A DNA stretch of 28,231 nucleotides from Caldisericota bacterium (GTDB taxonomy: Bacteria > CAIJMQ01 > JAADFP01): NCBI GenBank assembly GCA_013152825.1, contig JAADFP010000161.1, positions 1-28,231 on the forward strand. The letters run 5' to 3'. Position 1 is the stretch's first letter; each line of letters starts with the position of its first letter. Made by a program: the position numbers and the translations under genes. Below, in pieces: positions 14,823 to 23,136 of this stretch. The notes beneath the pieces are model-generated. The model was not told the DNA's origin. It made no database searches and saw only the letters and a program-made list of their open reading frames with translations.

Positions 14823-14826
14823 GAAG

Positions 14827-15818
14827 CTAGGGTTTAAGTTCTTCTGCCCTATGACAGGCAACCTGATGTAAAGGAGAAACCTGTTGTAACTCCGGGACTT
14901 TTTCTTCGCATATTCTCATTTTATAAATGCAGCGAGGGTGAAACACACACCCAGAAGGAGGAAAAGCAGGATTAGGCACCTCCCCCTTAAGTATAATTTT
15001 TCTCCTTCCTTTATCATCCAGCCGAGGAATAGCCTGAATCAAAGCTTCTGTATAGGGATGCAAAGGAGAAAAGAATACTTCTTCTGATTCTCCACATTCC
15101 ATTACCCTTCCCAGGTACATAATCAATATTCTATCAGAAAGATATTTAACTACTCCCAGGTTATGAGAGACCAAAATATAGGTAAGTTTATACTTCTCTT
15201 TCAATTTTTCCAGAAGGGTCAAAACCTGTGCCTGCAGTGATACATCAAAGAAGTCGGTTCATCAAGGAGAAGAAGGGAAGGTCTGAGAATAAGTGCCCGG
15301 GCTATGGCAATCCTCTGTCTCTCTCCTCCGCTGAACTGATGGGGAAACCTATAAACATGCGAAGGGTCAAGTCCTACACTAACTAAAATTTCTTCTACTC
15401 TTTCCTTTACATCCTGTCTACTTAAAGAAGCATGGAGCTGGAGAGGCTCTGACAGAAGATTCCAAACCCGCATCCTGGGATTAAGAGAAGAAAATGGGTC
15501 CTGAAATACTATCTGGATAAACGGCCTCAACTCCACTAATTCACGATAAGTAACTTCATTAAGGACATAAGAATTCTTATTGTAAGAGAAAACAATTTTT
15601 CCCTCTGTAGGCGGTACAAGCATGGTAATGCTCTTCAAGAGAGTAGACTTGCCACATCCTGACTCCCCTACTATACCCACAACTTCCTCCCTCTTTATTT
15701 CAAAACTCACTTTCTCCAATGCCCTGATATATCCAGTAACTTTTCTAAAAAAACCACTGTAAACAGGAAAATATACCTTCAGATTTTCCACTTTCAAAAT
15801 GCTTTCTTTCTTATTCAT
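14827..15818 (-). pseudogene. oppF: OppF/DppF-type peptide ABC transporter ATPase, frameshifted
   Basis: The 5' part (15818 down to about 15250) has Walker A GESGCGKST (51-59), Q-loop QIVFQDPFSSLNPRM, signature FSGGERQRIAIARAL and Walker B LLLLDEPTS. The frame is then lost and a stop follows. The 3' part continues in another frame with TLLEKLKEKY, the H-loop LVSHNL and the C-terminal oligopeptide-transporter domain (CVFHPRC), ending VACHRAEELKP. At 15243-15251, where relatives encode PTSALDVS (D-loop), a net 4 nt are missing. Restoring them would give a normal ~330-residue OppF. It overlaps oppD by 8 nt. No permease or binding protein genes are in the window. Confidence 0.88.
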
Positions 15819-16785
15819 AAAGCCAGCACCTCACCCAATGTCCATTTTCTACTTCTTTCCAGATGGGGGAACGAGAGCAGATATTCATCCGGTAAGCGCA
15901 CCGGGGAGAAAAAACACAGCCCTCCGGTTTCTCCCAGGGCTGCGGAACATTACCTTTCATGCTCTTAAGCCTTTTTCTTCCCTTACGTAGAGAAGGGAGA
16001 GAAGCAATCAACCCTTTTAGATATGGCTGCAAGGGATTTTTCAATAAATTTTGCACTTTTCCCTGCTCCAAAATTTCGCCCGCGTACATTACTATCATAT
16101 CTTCTGCCACATCGTTCACTACACAAAGGTCATGCGTTATCAAAAGAAAAGCCATGCCTATTTTTTCGTTTAATTCTTTAATAAGCTCCAGTATCCCAGC
16201 CTGGATAGTAACATCCAGAGCTGTAGTAGGCTCATCCGCGATAAGGAGAGATGGTTCTAAAATCAGTGCCATAGCCAGCATAACCCTCTGCTGCATTCCC
16301 CCCGACAGCTCATGGGGAAACCGGTCATAAATATCTGCCGGATGAGGAAGACCTACCTTCTCCATTATCCGAAGTGCCCTATCCCTGGCATCTTTTCTAT
16401 TGCAGCCGAGATAGATTAGCGGTTCTGCTATCTGATAGCCTACCGTCATGGTAGGATTGAGCGAAACAGAAGGCTCCTGGAAAACCATAGAAATTTCCTT
16501 TCCCCTTATTTTAAGCCATTCTGGAGAATTCGGAGAAAAGGAATGCAAAGGAAGAATCTCTCCGGGAGTATGGAATAATATTTCTCCTTCTTTTATCTTT
16601 ATTCCATAAGGAAGCAGGCCCATAATGGAAAGCGCTGTAATAGTTTTCCCACAACCTGACTCCCCTACCAGACTTAATTTCTCTCCCTTTCGGATAGAGA
16701 ACTCAAGATTACGGATAATAGGATAAGAAATTTCACCCTGGAACTCTATGGTAAGCCCCTTTATCCTGAGAAGTTCTTTTTCCAT
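15811..16785 (-). CDS. oppD: OppD/DppD-type peptide ABC transporter ATPase
   Basis: About 324 residues, intact: Walker A GESGCGKTIT, Q-loop VFQEPSVSLNPTM, signature LSGGMQQRVMLAMAL, Walker B LLIADEPTTALDV, H-loop LLITHDL, and the C-terminal oligopeptide/dipeptide domain with CVFSPRC. It would energise import of peptides or similar solutes as a heterodimer with OppF, whose gene is frameshifted here. ATG at 16785 is preferred over GTG at 16800 because the -10 box TAAAAT abuts that GTG, putting the transcription start inside the longer reading. Without a working partner the transporter is probably inactive, unless another OppF substitutes. Confidence 0.9.
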   Translation of the reverse strand: MEKELLRIKGLTIEFQGEISYPIIRNLEFSIRKGEKLSLVGESGCGKTITALSIMGLLPYGIKIKEGEILFHTPGEILPLHSFSPNSPEWLKIRGKEISMVFQEPSVSLNPTMTVGYQIAEPLIYLGCNRKDARDRALRIMEKVGLPHPADIYDRFPHELSGGMQQRVMLAMALILEPSLLIADEPTTALDVTIQAGILELIKELNEKIGMAFLLITHDLCVVNDVAEDMIVMYAGEILEQGKVQNLLKNPLQPYLKGLIASLPSLRKGRKRLKSMKGNVPQPWEKPEGCVFSPRCAYRMNICSRSPIWKEVENGHWVRCWLYE

Positions 16786-16800
16786 AAGAATTACTCTCAC

Positions 16801-16809
16801 ATTTTACCA
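16801..16809 (-). promoter_or_regulatory. Extended -10 promoter of oppDF
   Basis: TGGTAAAAT on the reverse strand; the predicted transcription start near 16794 leaves a leader of only about 9 nt before ATG 16785. Confidence 0.45.
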
Positions 16810-16827
16810 GACTTTGGAGGATATATA

Positions 16828-16862
16828 GGACCATAGACATTAGACTATAGACTTTGGACCGG
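16828..16862. repeat. Period-7 repeat array (AGACNNT flavour)
   Basis: GGACCAT, AGACATT, AGACTAT, AGACTTT, GGACCGG in strict 7-nt register. It shares the same unit order with 18728-18755. The remaining spacer to 17025 shows nothing recognisable. Confidence 0.65.
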
Positions 16863-17025
16863 AAGGGGAGTTAATAGTGAATAGCCTGCCCGCCCCCAAG
16901 GTAAAAAAGGCAGAGAGATGTTATGTCAGTCTTTTTATCTAAGATAGTTCTGTGTGTATTCCATATACATCAAGAATCAGCGCACCTGGAGAATAAGAAT
17001 AAGCTCAGTACTTCCCAATCATTTC

Positions 17026-17034
17026 TGGTAAAAT
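17026..17034 (+). promoter_or_regulatory. Extended -10 promoter of mutL
   Basis: TGGTAAAAT; only GAGGCT separates it from the ATG at 17041, so transcription should start on the A of the start codon. Confidence 0.45.
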
Positions 17035-17040
17035 GAGGCT

Positions 17041-18698
17041 ATGGGTAAGATTAAGAAACTTCCGGAACATGCCGTAAAACTAATTGCCGCAGGGGAGATT
17101 ATCCTTGGCCCCTATTCAGTAGTAAAAGAACTTATTGAGAATTCTCTGGACGCAGGAAGTAAAAATATACGAATAACCCTGGCAAAAAGAAAGTGGCATA
17201 AAAGAAATACTGGTGAGAGATGACGGACAGGGAATGGATAGAGAAGACGCTCTCCAAGCTTTTGAAAGATATTCAACCAGCAAGATAAAGGATGTAAAAG
17301 ATATTGCCAGGCTTCACACCTATGGATTCCGGGGAGAGGCACTACCCAGCATTGCCGCTGTCTCCCCTCACCACTCTGAGTACTTCCAATGGAGAAGAAG
17401 GCACGCGGGTAAAAGTAAAGGGTGGGAAAATTGTAGAAGTTGATGAAGTCAATCTCCCTCCTGGCACACAGGTAAAAGTGGAAGAACTTTTTTTCAACAC
17501 GCCGGTGAGGAAAAAAAGCTTCCACTCGCCTCAGTGGGAATTAAAACAAGTATTGGAGGTGGTAGTGCGAGAAGCTCTCTCTTCCTTGAAGGTATCCTAC
17601 CAGGTGGAAAACAACGGCAAAGAGGTTTTCTTTTCTCCCTCCAGGAATAAAATTATAGAAAGAATCCAGGATATCTGGGGTAAAGAATGGAAAAGCCATC
17701 TTCTTCCTGTGGAATTTTCCTGGAAAGGCATAGAGATAACAGGCTGGTGTTCCTCTCCTGCCCAGGGTAAAAAATCTCCTGTTTACTACTTCTACGTAAA
17801 TAATCGTTCTGTTACTCATAAAGTTCTTCGAGGAGCGGTGCGGGAGGCATATTCCACTTACCTGGGAAGAGATGAATTCCCTGTAATCTATCTCTTCCTG
17901 GACGTTCCTCCTCAGGAAGTAGATGTAAATGTTCATCCTTCCAAGGATGAAGTACAATTTAAACAACCGGGCATAGTTTTTGAAGCGGTGAGGAGAGCCC
18001 TGCAAAATTCCTTTCCCCTGAAAAGCTCCCGGGTATTCTCCTCTCCTACTCCAACTTCCAGCGATAGAAAAGAATCCTCCTTAGAACTTTCCTTTGAAGT
18101 AAAGGAAAAAGGGAAAGAATACCAGGTTATTCCCTTTACCCAGATGCATCGTACTTACTTATTCCGGGAAATAGAAGAGGGGATTTTAGTCATTGACCAA
18201 CATGCTCTTCACGAGAGGTTAATATTTGAGAAATGGAGAGAGGGAATAAAAGGGAAACAGGTGCTCAAGCAAAAATTACTCTTTCCCGTTACCGTAGAAG
18301 TTTCTCCCCAGGAAGAAACCATCATCAGGGAAAACTGGCAGTCTATAACTGAAATAGGAGTGGAATTGGAGGAATTTGGCACACGCACCTATCTACTTTC
18401 TTCTCTCCCTTCTTTAATTGCCGGGAAAGCTGATCCTCTGAAAACGTTCTCGGATATTCTGGATGAAATCAAAAAAATCCCTACCAGCATTTCTTTACCC
18501 GAACAGATAGAAAATTTAATAAAACAGCTTTCCTGCAAGGCTTCCATAAAAGGAGGGGATACTTTGAAAGAAGAAGAAGTGGAAAACCTTATGAGAATGT
18601 GGAAAGAAAACAGAGAAATAGTAACCTGCCCTCATGGCAGGCCGGTATTTATAATAATCACCTGGACAGAATTAGAGAGAAGGTTTCAAAGAAGGTAA
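17041..18698 (+). pseudogene. mutL: DNA mismatch repair protein MutL, two frameshifts in the ATPase domain
   Basis: Frame 1 (from 17041) carries motif I, VVKELIENSLDAGSKNIRI. Frame 2 (from about 17193) carries motif II, VRDDGQGMD, and motif III, YGFRGEALPSIAAVS. Frame 3 (from about 17366) carries everything else: FFNTPVRKK, VNVHPSKDEVQF, the endonuclease motif DQHALHERLIFE, the Cys/GD motif SCKASIKGGDTL and CPHGRP at the C-terminus. Both changes are net +1 (or -2): one in an A-rich run at 17184-17193, one at CCCC 17364-17367. Corrected, the protein would be a normal endonuclease-type MutL of about 550 residues. As written, only 60 codons are translated. Programmed slippage, assembly error and true loss are all possible. 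Confidence 0.92.
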
Positions 18699-18713
18699 GA
18701 AGGGGAAGAGTAA

Positions 18714-18755
18714 AGTCTTAAGACTTTAGACCATAGACATTAGACTATAGACTTT
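18714..18755. repeat. Period-7 repeat array (AGACNNT flavour)
   Basis: Starts with the palindrome AGTCTTAAGACT (18714-18725), then AGACTTT, AGACCAT, AGACATT, AGACTAT, AGACTTT from 18721 to 18755. Confidence 0.65.
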
Positions 18756-18777
18756 GGATGGGAGTGGTTAGTAGTGC

Positions 18778-18815
18778 CCGTCTGTCTCCCGTTGCTCGGG
18801 ACAGGCAGGAATGAC
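18778..18815 (-). repeat. Palindromic spacer repeat, diverged reverse copy
   Basis: The reverse strand reads CATTCCTGCCTGTCCCGAGC followed by AACGGGAGACAGACGGG, matching the left arm of 13971-14030 with a changed right arm. Confidence 0.5.
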
Positions 18816-18859
18816 GAAGGGAGAGTATGGATGATACAGGAGGCAGAAAGAAGGCGGGG

Positions 18860-18951
18860 AAGAGACGGTTGACGGATAACAGTCTACGTTTCGCGCTACA
18901 CAACCGCAGCCGGTTGACAAGTTAAACTATAGACGTTAGACCTTAGACGGG
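18860..18951. repeat. CGGTTG-type repeat (reverse copy) and AGACNNT heptamers
   Basis: 18860-18920 is the reverse counterpart of 6645-6712, sharing the core GTAGCGCGAA. 18924-18951 adds AACTAT, AGACGTT, AGACCTT, AGACGGG. The AGACGTT unit also occurs at 6541-6562. Confidence 0.5.
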
Positions 18952-18995
18952 AAGACTTCCGGTATCAGCAGTCATAGTGACTATCTCTGCAAGGG

Positions 18996-19004
18996 TGGTA
19001 TAAT
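18996..19004 (+). promoter_or_regulatory. Extended -10 promoter of the envelope locus
   Basis: TGGTATAAT with a perfect -10 hexamer; 11 nt separate it from the ATG at 19016, giving a leader of about 4-5 nt. Confidence 0.5.
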
Positions 19005-19015
19005 AACATAGAAAC

Positions 19016-19933
19016 ATGGTAAAAAACGTATTTTTTATTTTTGCGATTGGCATTTTCCTCTACGGCTGCCTTTCTTCTGTAAACCCCGTACCTCCCATAG
19101 AAAAACTGTTTTCCCAACAGAGATTCGAAGAAGCTATCATCGCCTGCGAGCTTTTCCTTTCGGAAAATCCTTCCTCTCCTTACGCGGCAGAAATCACCTA
19201 TCTTCTGGGTAAGGCATATCTGGAAATAGATAACCCATACGAGTCTGTAAGGGTCTGGGAAGATTATCTTAGAAAGTTTCCAGGAGGTAAGCACAGAAAG
19301 GAAGTAGCAGCCGCAATAGAAAAGTGGAAACAAAAGAAGGGGAAAACCTATCTTTCCCAGATGGAAGAGGAAATCAAGGGTTTATCCCTTGCCTATGAAA
19401 AAGTATTGGGTAAAAAGATGCCTCCCTCCCAGTTATACGTTACCCTGGGAAATATTTATTGGGAAGAAGGTGAGAAAAGGCAAGCTCTATCCCTCTACAG
19501 AAAAGCAGTGAAACTTGACCCCTCCTTAATGAACAATCCCGCCATTTCTTCCCGCCTGGAGAATTCTATCCCGGAGCAGTCTCCTCCTCTGGAAGTGGAA
19601 GATGAGAATATACTGTCCCTGGAAAAGATATGGAAGGGGGAATGGGAAGAAGAAAGTGGTGAGCTGAAAAATTTCCGTATAAAGAGACGTTTGGGAATAA
19701 TAGTTAGCGGCAAAGTCAAAAACACAGGGATGAAGGAAGCTAAAAAAGTAAGACTATTAGTAACCCTCTACGATTTCTACGCCCGCATACTATCTTCTAA
19801 AAGTATCTGGCTGGGAGAAATACCGGCAGGAAAATCTATACCCTTTTCCGTTGTTTTTAAGGGTATAGAGAAAGACAAGGTACATTCGGTAGATTATCTA
19901 ATCCTTAAAAATAACCAGGAGGGGAAAAAATGA
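19016..19933 (+). CDS. Lipoprotein with TPR-like repeats and a C-terminal FxLYD-like domain
   Basis: 305 residues. A signal sequence of 17 residues ends in the lipobox LYGC, so C18 should be lipidated and the protein anchored in the envelope. Residues 24-90 and 140-175 have TPR-like helices (FEEAIIACELFLSENP, LGKAYLEIDNPYESVRVWED, LGNIYWEEGEKRQALSLYRK). The last ~90 residues form a beta-rich domain with VSGKVKNTGMKEAKKVRLLV and VTLYDFYARIL, in the style of FxLYD domains. It probably acts as a scaffold for the locus that follows. Its stop overlaps the next start by 4 nt (ATGA). Confidence 0.75.
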   Translation: MVKNVFFIFAIGIFLYGCLSSVNPVPPIEKLFSQQRFEEAIIACELFLSENPSSPYAAEITYLLGKAYLEIDNPYESVRVWEDYLRKFPGGKHRKEVAAAIEKWKQKKGKTYLSQMEEEIKGLSLAYEKVLGKKMPPSQLYVTLGNIYWEEGEKRQALSLYRKAVKLDPSLMNNPAISSRLENSIPEQSPPLEVEDENILSLEKIWKGEWEEESGELKNFRIKRRLGIIVSGKVKNTGMKEAKKVRLLVTLYDFYARILSSKSIWLGEIPAGKSIPFSVVFKGIEKDKVHSVDYLILKNNQEGKK

Positions 19934-20145
19934 GGTTAAGAGAAAGAATCATCTGGATAGTAGTTGGTTTCCTGCTGCTGATTAATCTTTTCACCCTTTT
20001 AAACACACCGTTAAGAGCACAGGCACTTCTTCCGCCTTCCCCCGTCGCACTATCCGCAGGGGAGAAAGGTGTGGTATACTTTTATGATGGAGCAAACTTA
20101 TGGCTTTCCCGTGATTACGGAGAAAACTGGAAGAAGGTAAAATGA
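19930..20145 (+). CDS. Small membrane-anchored protein, unknown function
   Basis: 71 residues. A positively charged start (MRLRERI) precedes one hydrophobic segment (about residues 7-26), followed by a short exported part that ends WLSRDYGENWKKVK. The end resembles a single Asp-box (SxDxGxxW). ATGA overlaps with both neighbours show it is translated as part of the operon. I do not recognise a family. Confidence 0.6.
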   Translation: MRLRERIIWIVVGFLLLINLFTLLNTPLRAQALLPPSPVALSAGEKGVVYFYDGANLWLSRDYGENWKKVK

Positions 20146-20489
20146 AATTTTTATTTATTGGTTTTTTTGTCATCTTTCTTGCCCTGATTAGCTCTGCAGG
20201 AGAAGTTAATCCCAGCCAGGTGTACTATGGTGATCCATTTAACTTCAAGCAAGCTGTTTCCGTAAACATGGAGAAAGTCATCAGTGCGCATCCTCTCTCC
20301 GGGAAACTATCCTCCTACTCAGAAAAGGAACCCGAGTTCTGGATTTACCTGAACAAGATAAACCAGGACATATTCAATGCCTTACATACTATCGCTCAGG
20401 AGAGAGGCTACGATCTCATCGTGGCAAAAGGAAGTATGAAGAATATCCCGGATATCACCCGGGAAGTAATTTCCTGCTTAAAAAGATGA
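20142..20489 (+). CDS. OmpH/Skp-like exported protein, shortened
   Basis: 115 residues with a signal peptide (MKFLFIGFFVIFLALISSAG). After it, VNMEKVISAHPLSGKL resembles the first strand and helix of OmpH/Skp chaperones, and IAQERGYDLIVAKG with DITREVISCLKR resembles their C-terminal strand and helix. The long coiled-coil tentacles between them are almost absent. Skp-type proteins hold outer-membrane proteins in the periplasm; here the gene precedes a secretin, a natural client, but that link is inference. ATGA overlaps occur at both ends. Confidence 0.55.
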   Translation: MKFLFIGFFVIFLALISSAGEVNPSQVYYGDPFNFKQAVSVNMEKVISAHPLSGKLSSYSEKEPEFWIYLNKINQDIFNALHTIAQERGYDLIVAKGSMKNIPDITREVISCLKR

Positions 20490-21429
20490 AAATAATCTTA
20501 CCACTTATCCTTATTCTGCTTATTCCCTACTCCTTATGGGCGGTACTTCCCAACCAGGTAATGATAGAGGTGAAAGTAGTAGAGGTATCTACACGCTCGG
20601 GGAAACAAATTGGAGTAAGATGGGGTTACGATAGAGAAAGACATACAGTCAATCCCATAGCGAGCAACTATTACTCAGAAACCGGCACACCTAAAGCAAG
20701 AAGAGGAGGCGGCGAGGAAGCAGCTTTGTACCAGGGAGAGTTCGACTTTCTCAATTTAAACTGGGATAAAGGGGTTGATCTTCTCTTTGATAGAATTAAA
20801 ATAGGCAAAACTCTCCTGGATGCACGCATTCAAGCTCTAATCCAGGAAGGCAAAGCCAAACTGCTGGCCAACCCGCGCATTGTTACCATAAACGGGAAGA
20901 AAGCCACCATAATCTCAGGACAGGAGATTCCCTTCCAGACCACCAAACTGGTGAGTACTCGCACTGTACTTACTACAGAGTTCAAAACTGCCGGAGTAAC
21001 ATTAAATGTCACACCCAATATTCAGGAGAATGATTTTATACTCCTGGATGTTGAGCCCGAAGTAAGCGGGATAATAGGTCATGAGGATGTGGTTTTTGGG
21101 AATACGAGCGAGGGGCCTGATAACACCATGGTAGCTTCGCTCCCTGTTTTCTCTACCCGTAAGGTAAAAACTCAGGTTCTGGTAAAAAACGGGGGCACCC
21201 TGGTAATAGGAGGCCTTTACCAGAATAACCTGGTTAAAGACGTGGAAAAGGTGCCATTTCTGGGAAGTATTCCTATTTTCGGCCTGCTCTTTAGAAAAAC
21301 GGAAGAGAAACTTGTGCAGAGTGAATTGTTAAGCAGAGTGAATTGTTAATATTTATTACCCCCCGCATAATCCGCCCCGGGGAAGGCATTGTTATCCCCA
21401 GGATAATCGAAAAAGAGAAAGAAAAGTAA
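20486..21429 (+). pseudogene. Short secretin-domain protein, C-terminus broken by a 17-bp tandem duplication
   Basis: Signal peptide MKIILPLILILLIPYSLWA, then directly the GspD/PilQ secretin core: VMIEVKVVEVSTRSGKQIGV, LLANPRIVTINGKKA, GVTLNVTPNI, GGTLVIGGLY and VPFLGSIPIFGLLFR. No N0, N1 or STN domains are visible, so even intact (about 313 residues) it is a minimal secretin for an outer-membrane gate. At 21316-21349 the 17-mer GCAGAGTGAATTGTTAA occurs twice. With one copy removed, the frame continues LVQSELLIFITPRIIRPGEG and ends at 21429, the normal secretin end. As written, the product stops at 21349 (287 residues) and lacks the final beta segment needed for outer-membrane assembly. Confidence 0.85.
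21316..21349 (+). repeat. Perfect 17-bp tandem duplication inside the secretin gene
   Basis: Two exact copies of GCAGAGTGAATTGTTAA, 21316-21332 and 21333-21349. 17 is not a multiple of 3, so the copy number decides whether the secretin C-terminus is in frame. Confidence 0.95.
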
Positions 21430-21431
21430 CT

Positions 21432-23093
21432 TTGTTATCATACTTGGCATCAGGTTTACTTGCCTTACTGATTTTTCTTCGGCCACTTTACTCTGCGCTG
21501 GTTTATCCAATATCCAATCAACATTATTTGCTTGTACTTTCTATTCTTCCCCTGTTGTTTCTTGTCAAAAAAAGTAAAATATGGGAACCTCATCGCTTAT
21601 CCAGGGAAGAATGGACCTGGGTAGGATTCACTGTATGGACAGGAATAGCCCTGCTCTGGGCAGTAAACAGGCATTCTACGCTGATGCAGCTGGAGCTCTC
21701 ACTCTCCTATTTTTACATGTACTTTCTGGTAAAAAGGACTTCTCCCTCTTTCCGCCGGATAATCATCTGGGCAGTTATCATCTCCAGTATCTGGGTTTCC
21801 ATATATGCCATATATCAATACTTTTGGGGACTGGAGGAAACCAGGAAAATGGTAGAGATGATAGGGGTGGAGCGATTTTCCCCCGATTTTATTACCCGAC
21901 TCTACACCAACCGTGCCTTCTCTACTTTTGTCTATCCCAATGCCCTGGCCGGTTACCTAATTATTCTCATCCCCTTTACTTCCATATTTTTCTTCAAGAT
22001 AAAAAAACCTCTCCGCTACCTCTATCTCATTATTCCATCCTTACAGATAACTGCCCTCGTGCTTAGCAAGTCCAAAGGTGGTATCCTGAGTCTTGTCCTC
22101 TCCCTTCTTATCCTCTTCTGGTTGCTCCTCAACCGGAAATGGAGGCTATACGCCACCACGATAATAATACTCGTATTACTCATTGCTATTTCTTTTCCTG
22201 TACTTAGAAAGAATGCGGAGAATTCCTTCGGGGTACGGGTTTCCTACTGGAAAGCAGCCGCAAGAATGATAAAAGCAAAACCACTTACCGGGTTTGGCCC
22301 GGGAGATTTTGCCAGAGTCTTTCCCCGCTTCAAAGAAGCTGGCAGGGAAGATACTAAGATGGCACACAACAACTACTTGCAGGTTTTCTCCGAAGGAGGC
22401 ATTCTTTATTTTCTCCTTTTCGTCTCTTTTTTTTACTTTGCCTTGAAAAATTTACACTTGAGTAAAGATAAAACCCTCTCTCTGGGTATTCAAACTGCTG
22501 TTTTTGCCTTCCTCATTCATTCCCTGGTAGATTTTGATTTCTATGTGCCGGGTATAACTCTCATCCTCTTTTCTATAATCCCGCTTGGTATAGGGCAATC
22601 CCCATCAAAAAAAGAGCCTTCTCCTAAACCCTATCTCTATCCATTTATTTTCCTTCTCCCCCTCGTTTTCATTATCACGTTGAAAATCATCTGGGCAGAC
22701 GCTTACTACAAAGAAGCTCTCTACGAGATGAACAAGGGAAATATTAAAAAGGCAGAATATTCCCTGCGCAAAGGCATAAAAATTTATCCCTGGGGAGAAG
22801 ATATCTCCCAGATAAACTACCACTTCCGCCTGGGAGAACTGTACATGAGAGAAGGAGAAAATGCAGAAAACCGGAATAGAGCAATTACAGAATTCCAGCA
22901 TGCCACCAAACTTGACCCATACCGCTTTTTCTACTGGGAAAGGCTGTCTCTTTTGTACACTCTAAAAAATGATTATAAAAGTGCTCTTAAATACATAGAA
23001 CGCGCCCTTTATTGTTACCCTTCCCATCCGAGGTTAAAAAAGGAAAAAGAAGAAATACTAAACAAATTAAATCTCCAAGAAATACGTCAATAA
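21432..23093 (+). CDS. O-antigen ligase/polymerase-family membrane protein with C-terminal TPR (second paralogue)
   Basis: 553 residues. Many hydrophobic segments run to about residue 420. The Wzy_C-type loop has GFGPGDFARVFPRF and HNNYLQVFSEGG. Two to three TPR-like units follow (YKEALYEMNKGNIKKAEYSL, FRLGELYMREG, YKSALKYIERALYCYP). It has the same architecture as the 10243-11772 protein. A TTG start 2 nt after the secretin's ancestral stop is the only early start and has a poor ribosome-binding site, so coupling to full-length secretin translation is likely. Next to a secretin it might be a pilin- or protein-type O-oligosaccharyltransferase rather than a lipopolysaccharide ligase; that is inference. 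Confidence 0.82.
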   Translation: MLSYLASGLLALLIFLRPLYSALVYPISNQHYLLVLSILPLLFLVKKSKIWEPHRLSREEWTWVGFTVWTGIALLWAVNRHSTLMQLELSLSYFYMYFLVKRTSPSFRRIIIWAVIISSIWVSIYAIYQYFWGLEETRKMVEMIGVERFSPDFITRLYTNRAFSTFVYPNALAGYLIILIPFTSIFFFKIKKPLRYLYLIIPSLQITALVLSKSKGGILSLVLSLLILFWLLLNRKWRLYATTIIILVLLIAISFPVLRKNAENSFGVRVSYWKAAARMIKAKPLTGFGPGDFARVFPRFKEAGREDTKMAHNNYLQVFSEGGILYFLLFVSFFYFALKNLHLSKDKTLSLGIQTAVFAFLIHSLVDFDFYVPGITLILFSIIPLGIGQSPSKKEPSPKPYLYPFIFLLPLVFIITLKIIWADAYYKEALYEMNKGNIKKAEYSLRKGIKIYPWGEDISQINYHFRLGELYMREGENAENRNRAITEFQHATKLDPYRFFYWERLSLLYTLKNDYKSALKYIERALYCYPSHPRLKKEKEEILNKLNLQEIRQ

Positions 23094-23105
23094 ATCGCGA
23101 TTTAT
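23090..23105. promoter_or_regulatory. Perfect 16-bp palindrome
   Basis: ATAAATCGCGATTTAT overlaps the stop codon of the preceding gene and lies about 32 nt before the ribE start. It could be an operator or chance; as a hairpin it has almost no loop. Confidence 0.3.
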
Positions 23106-23136
23106 GATAAAGTTATAGCAAAAGGAAAGTTTTAAA

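Noticed and set aside
20830..21018. Reverse-strand ORFs within the secretin and other long genes
   Set aside because: Antisense shadows of well-conserved coding frames with no ribosome-binding sites or recognisable motifs.
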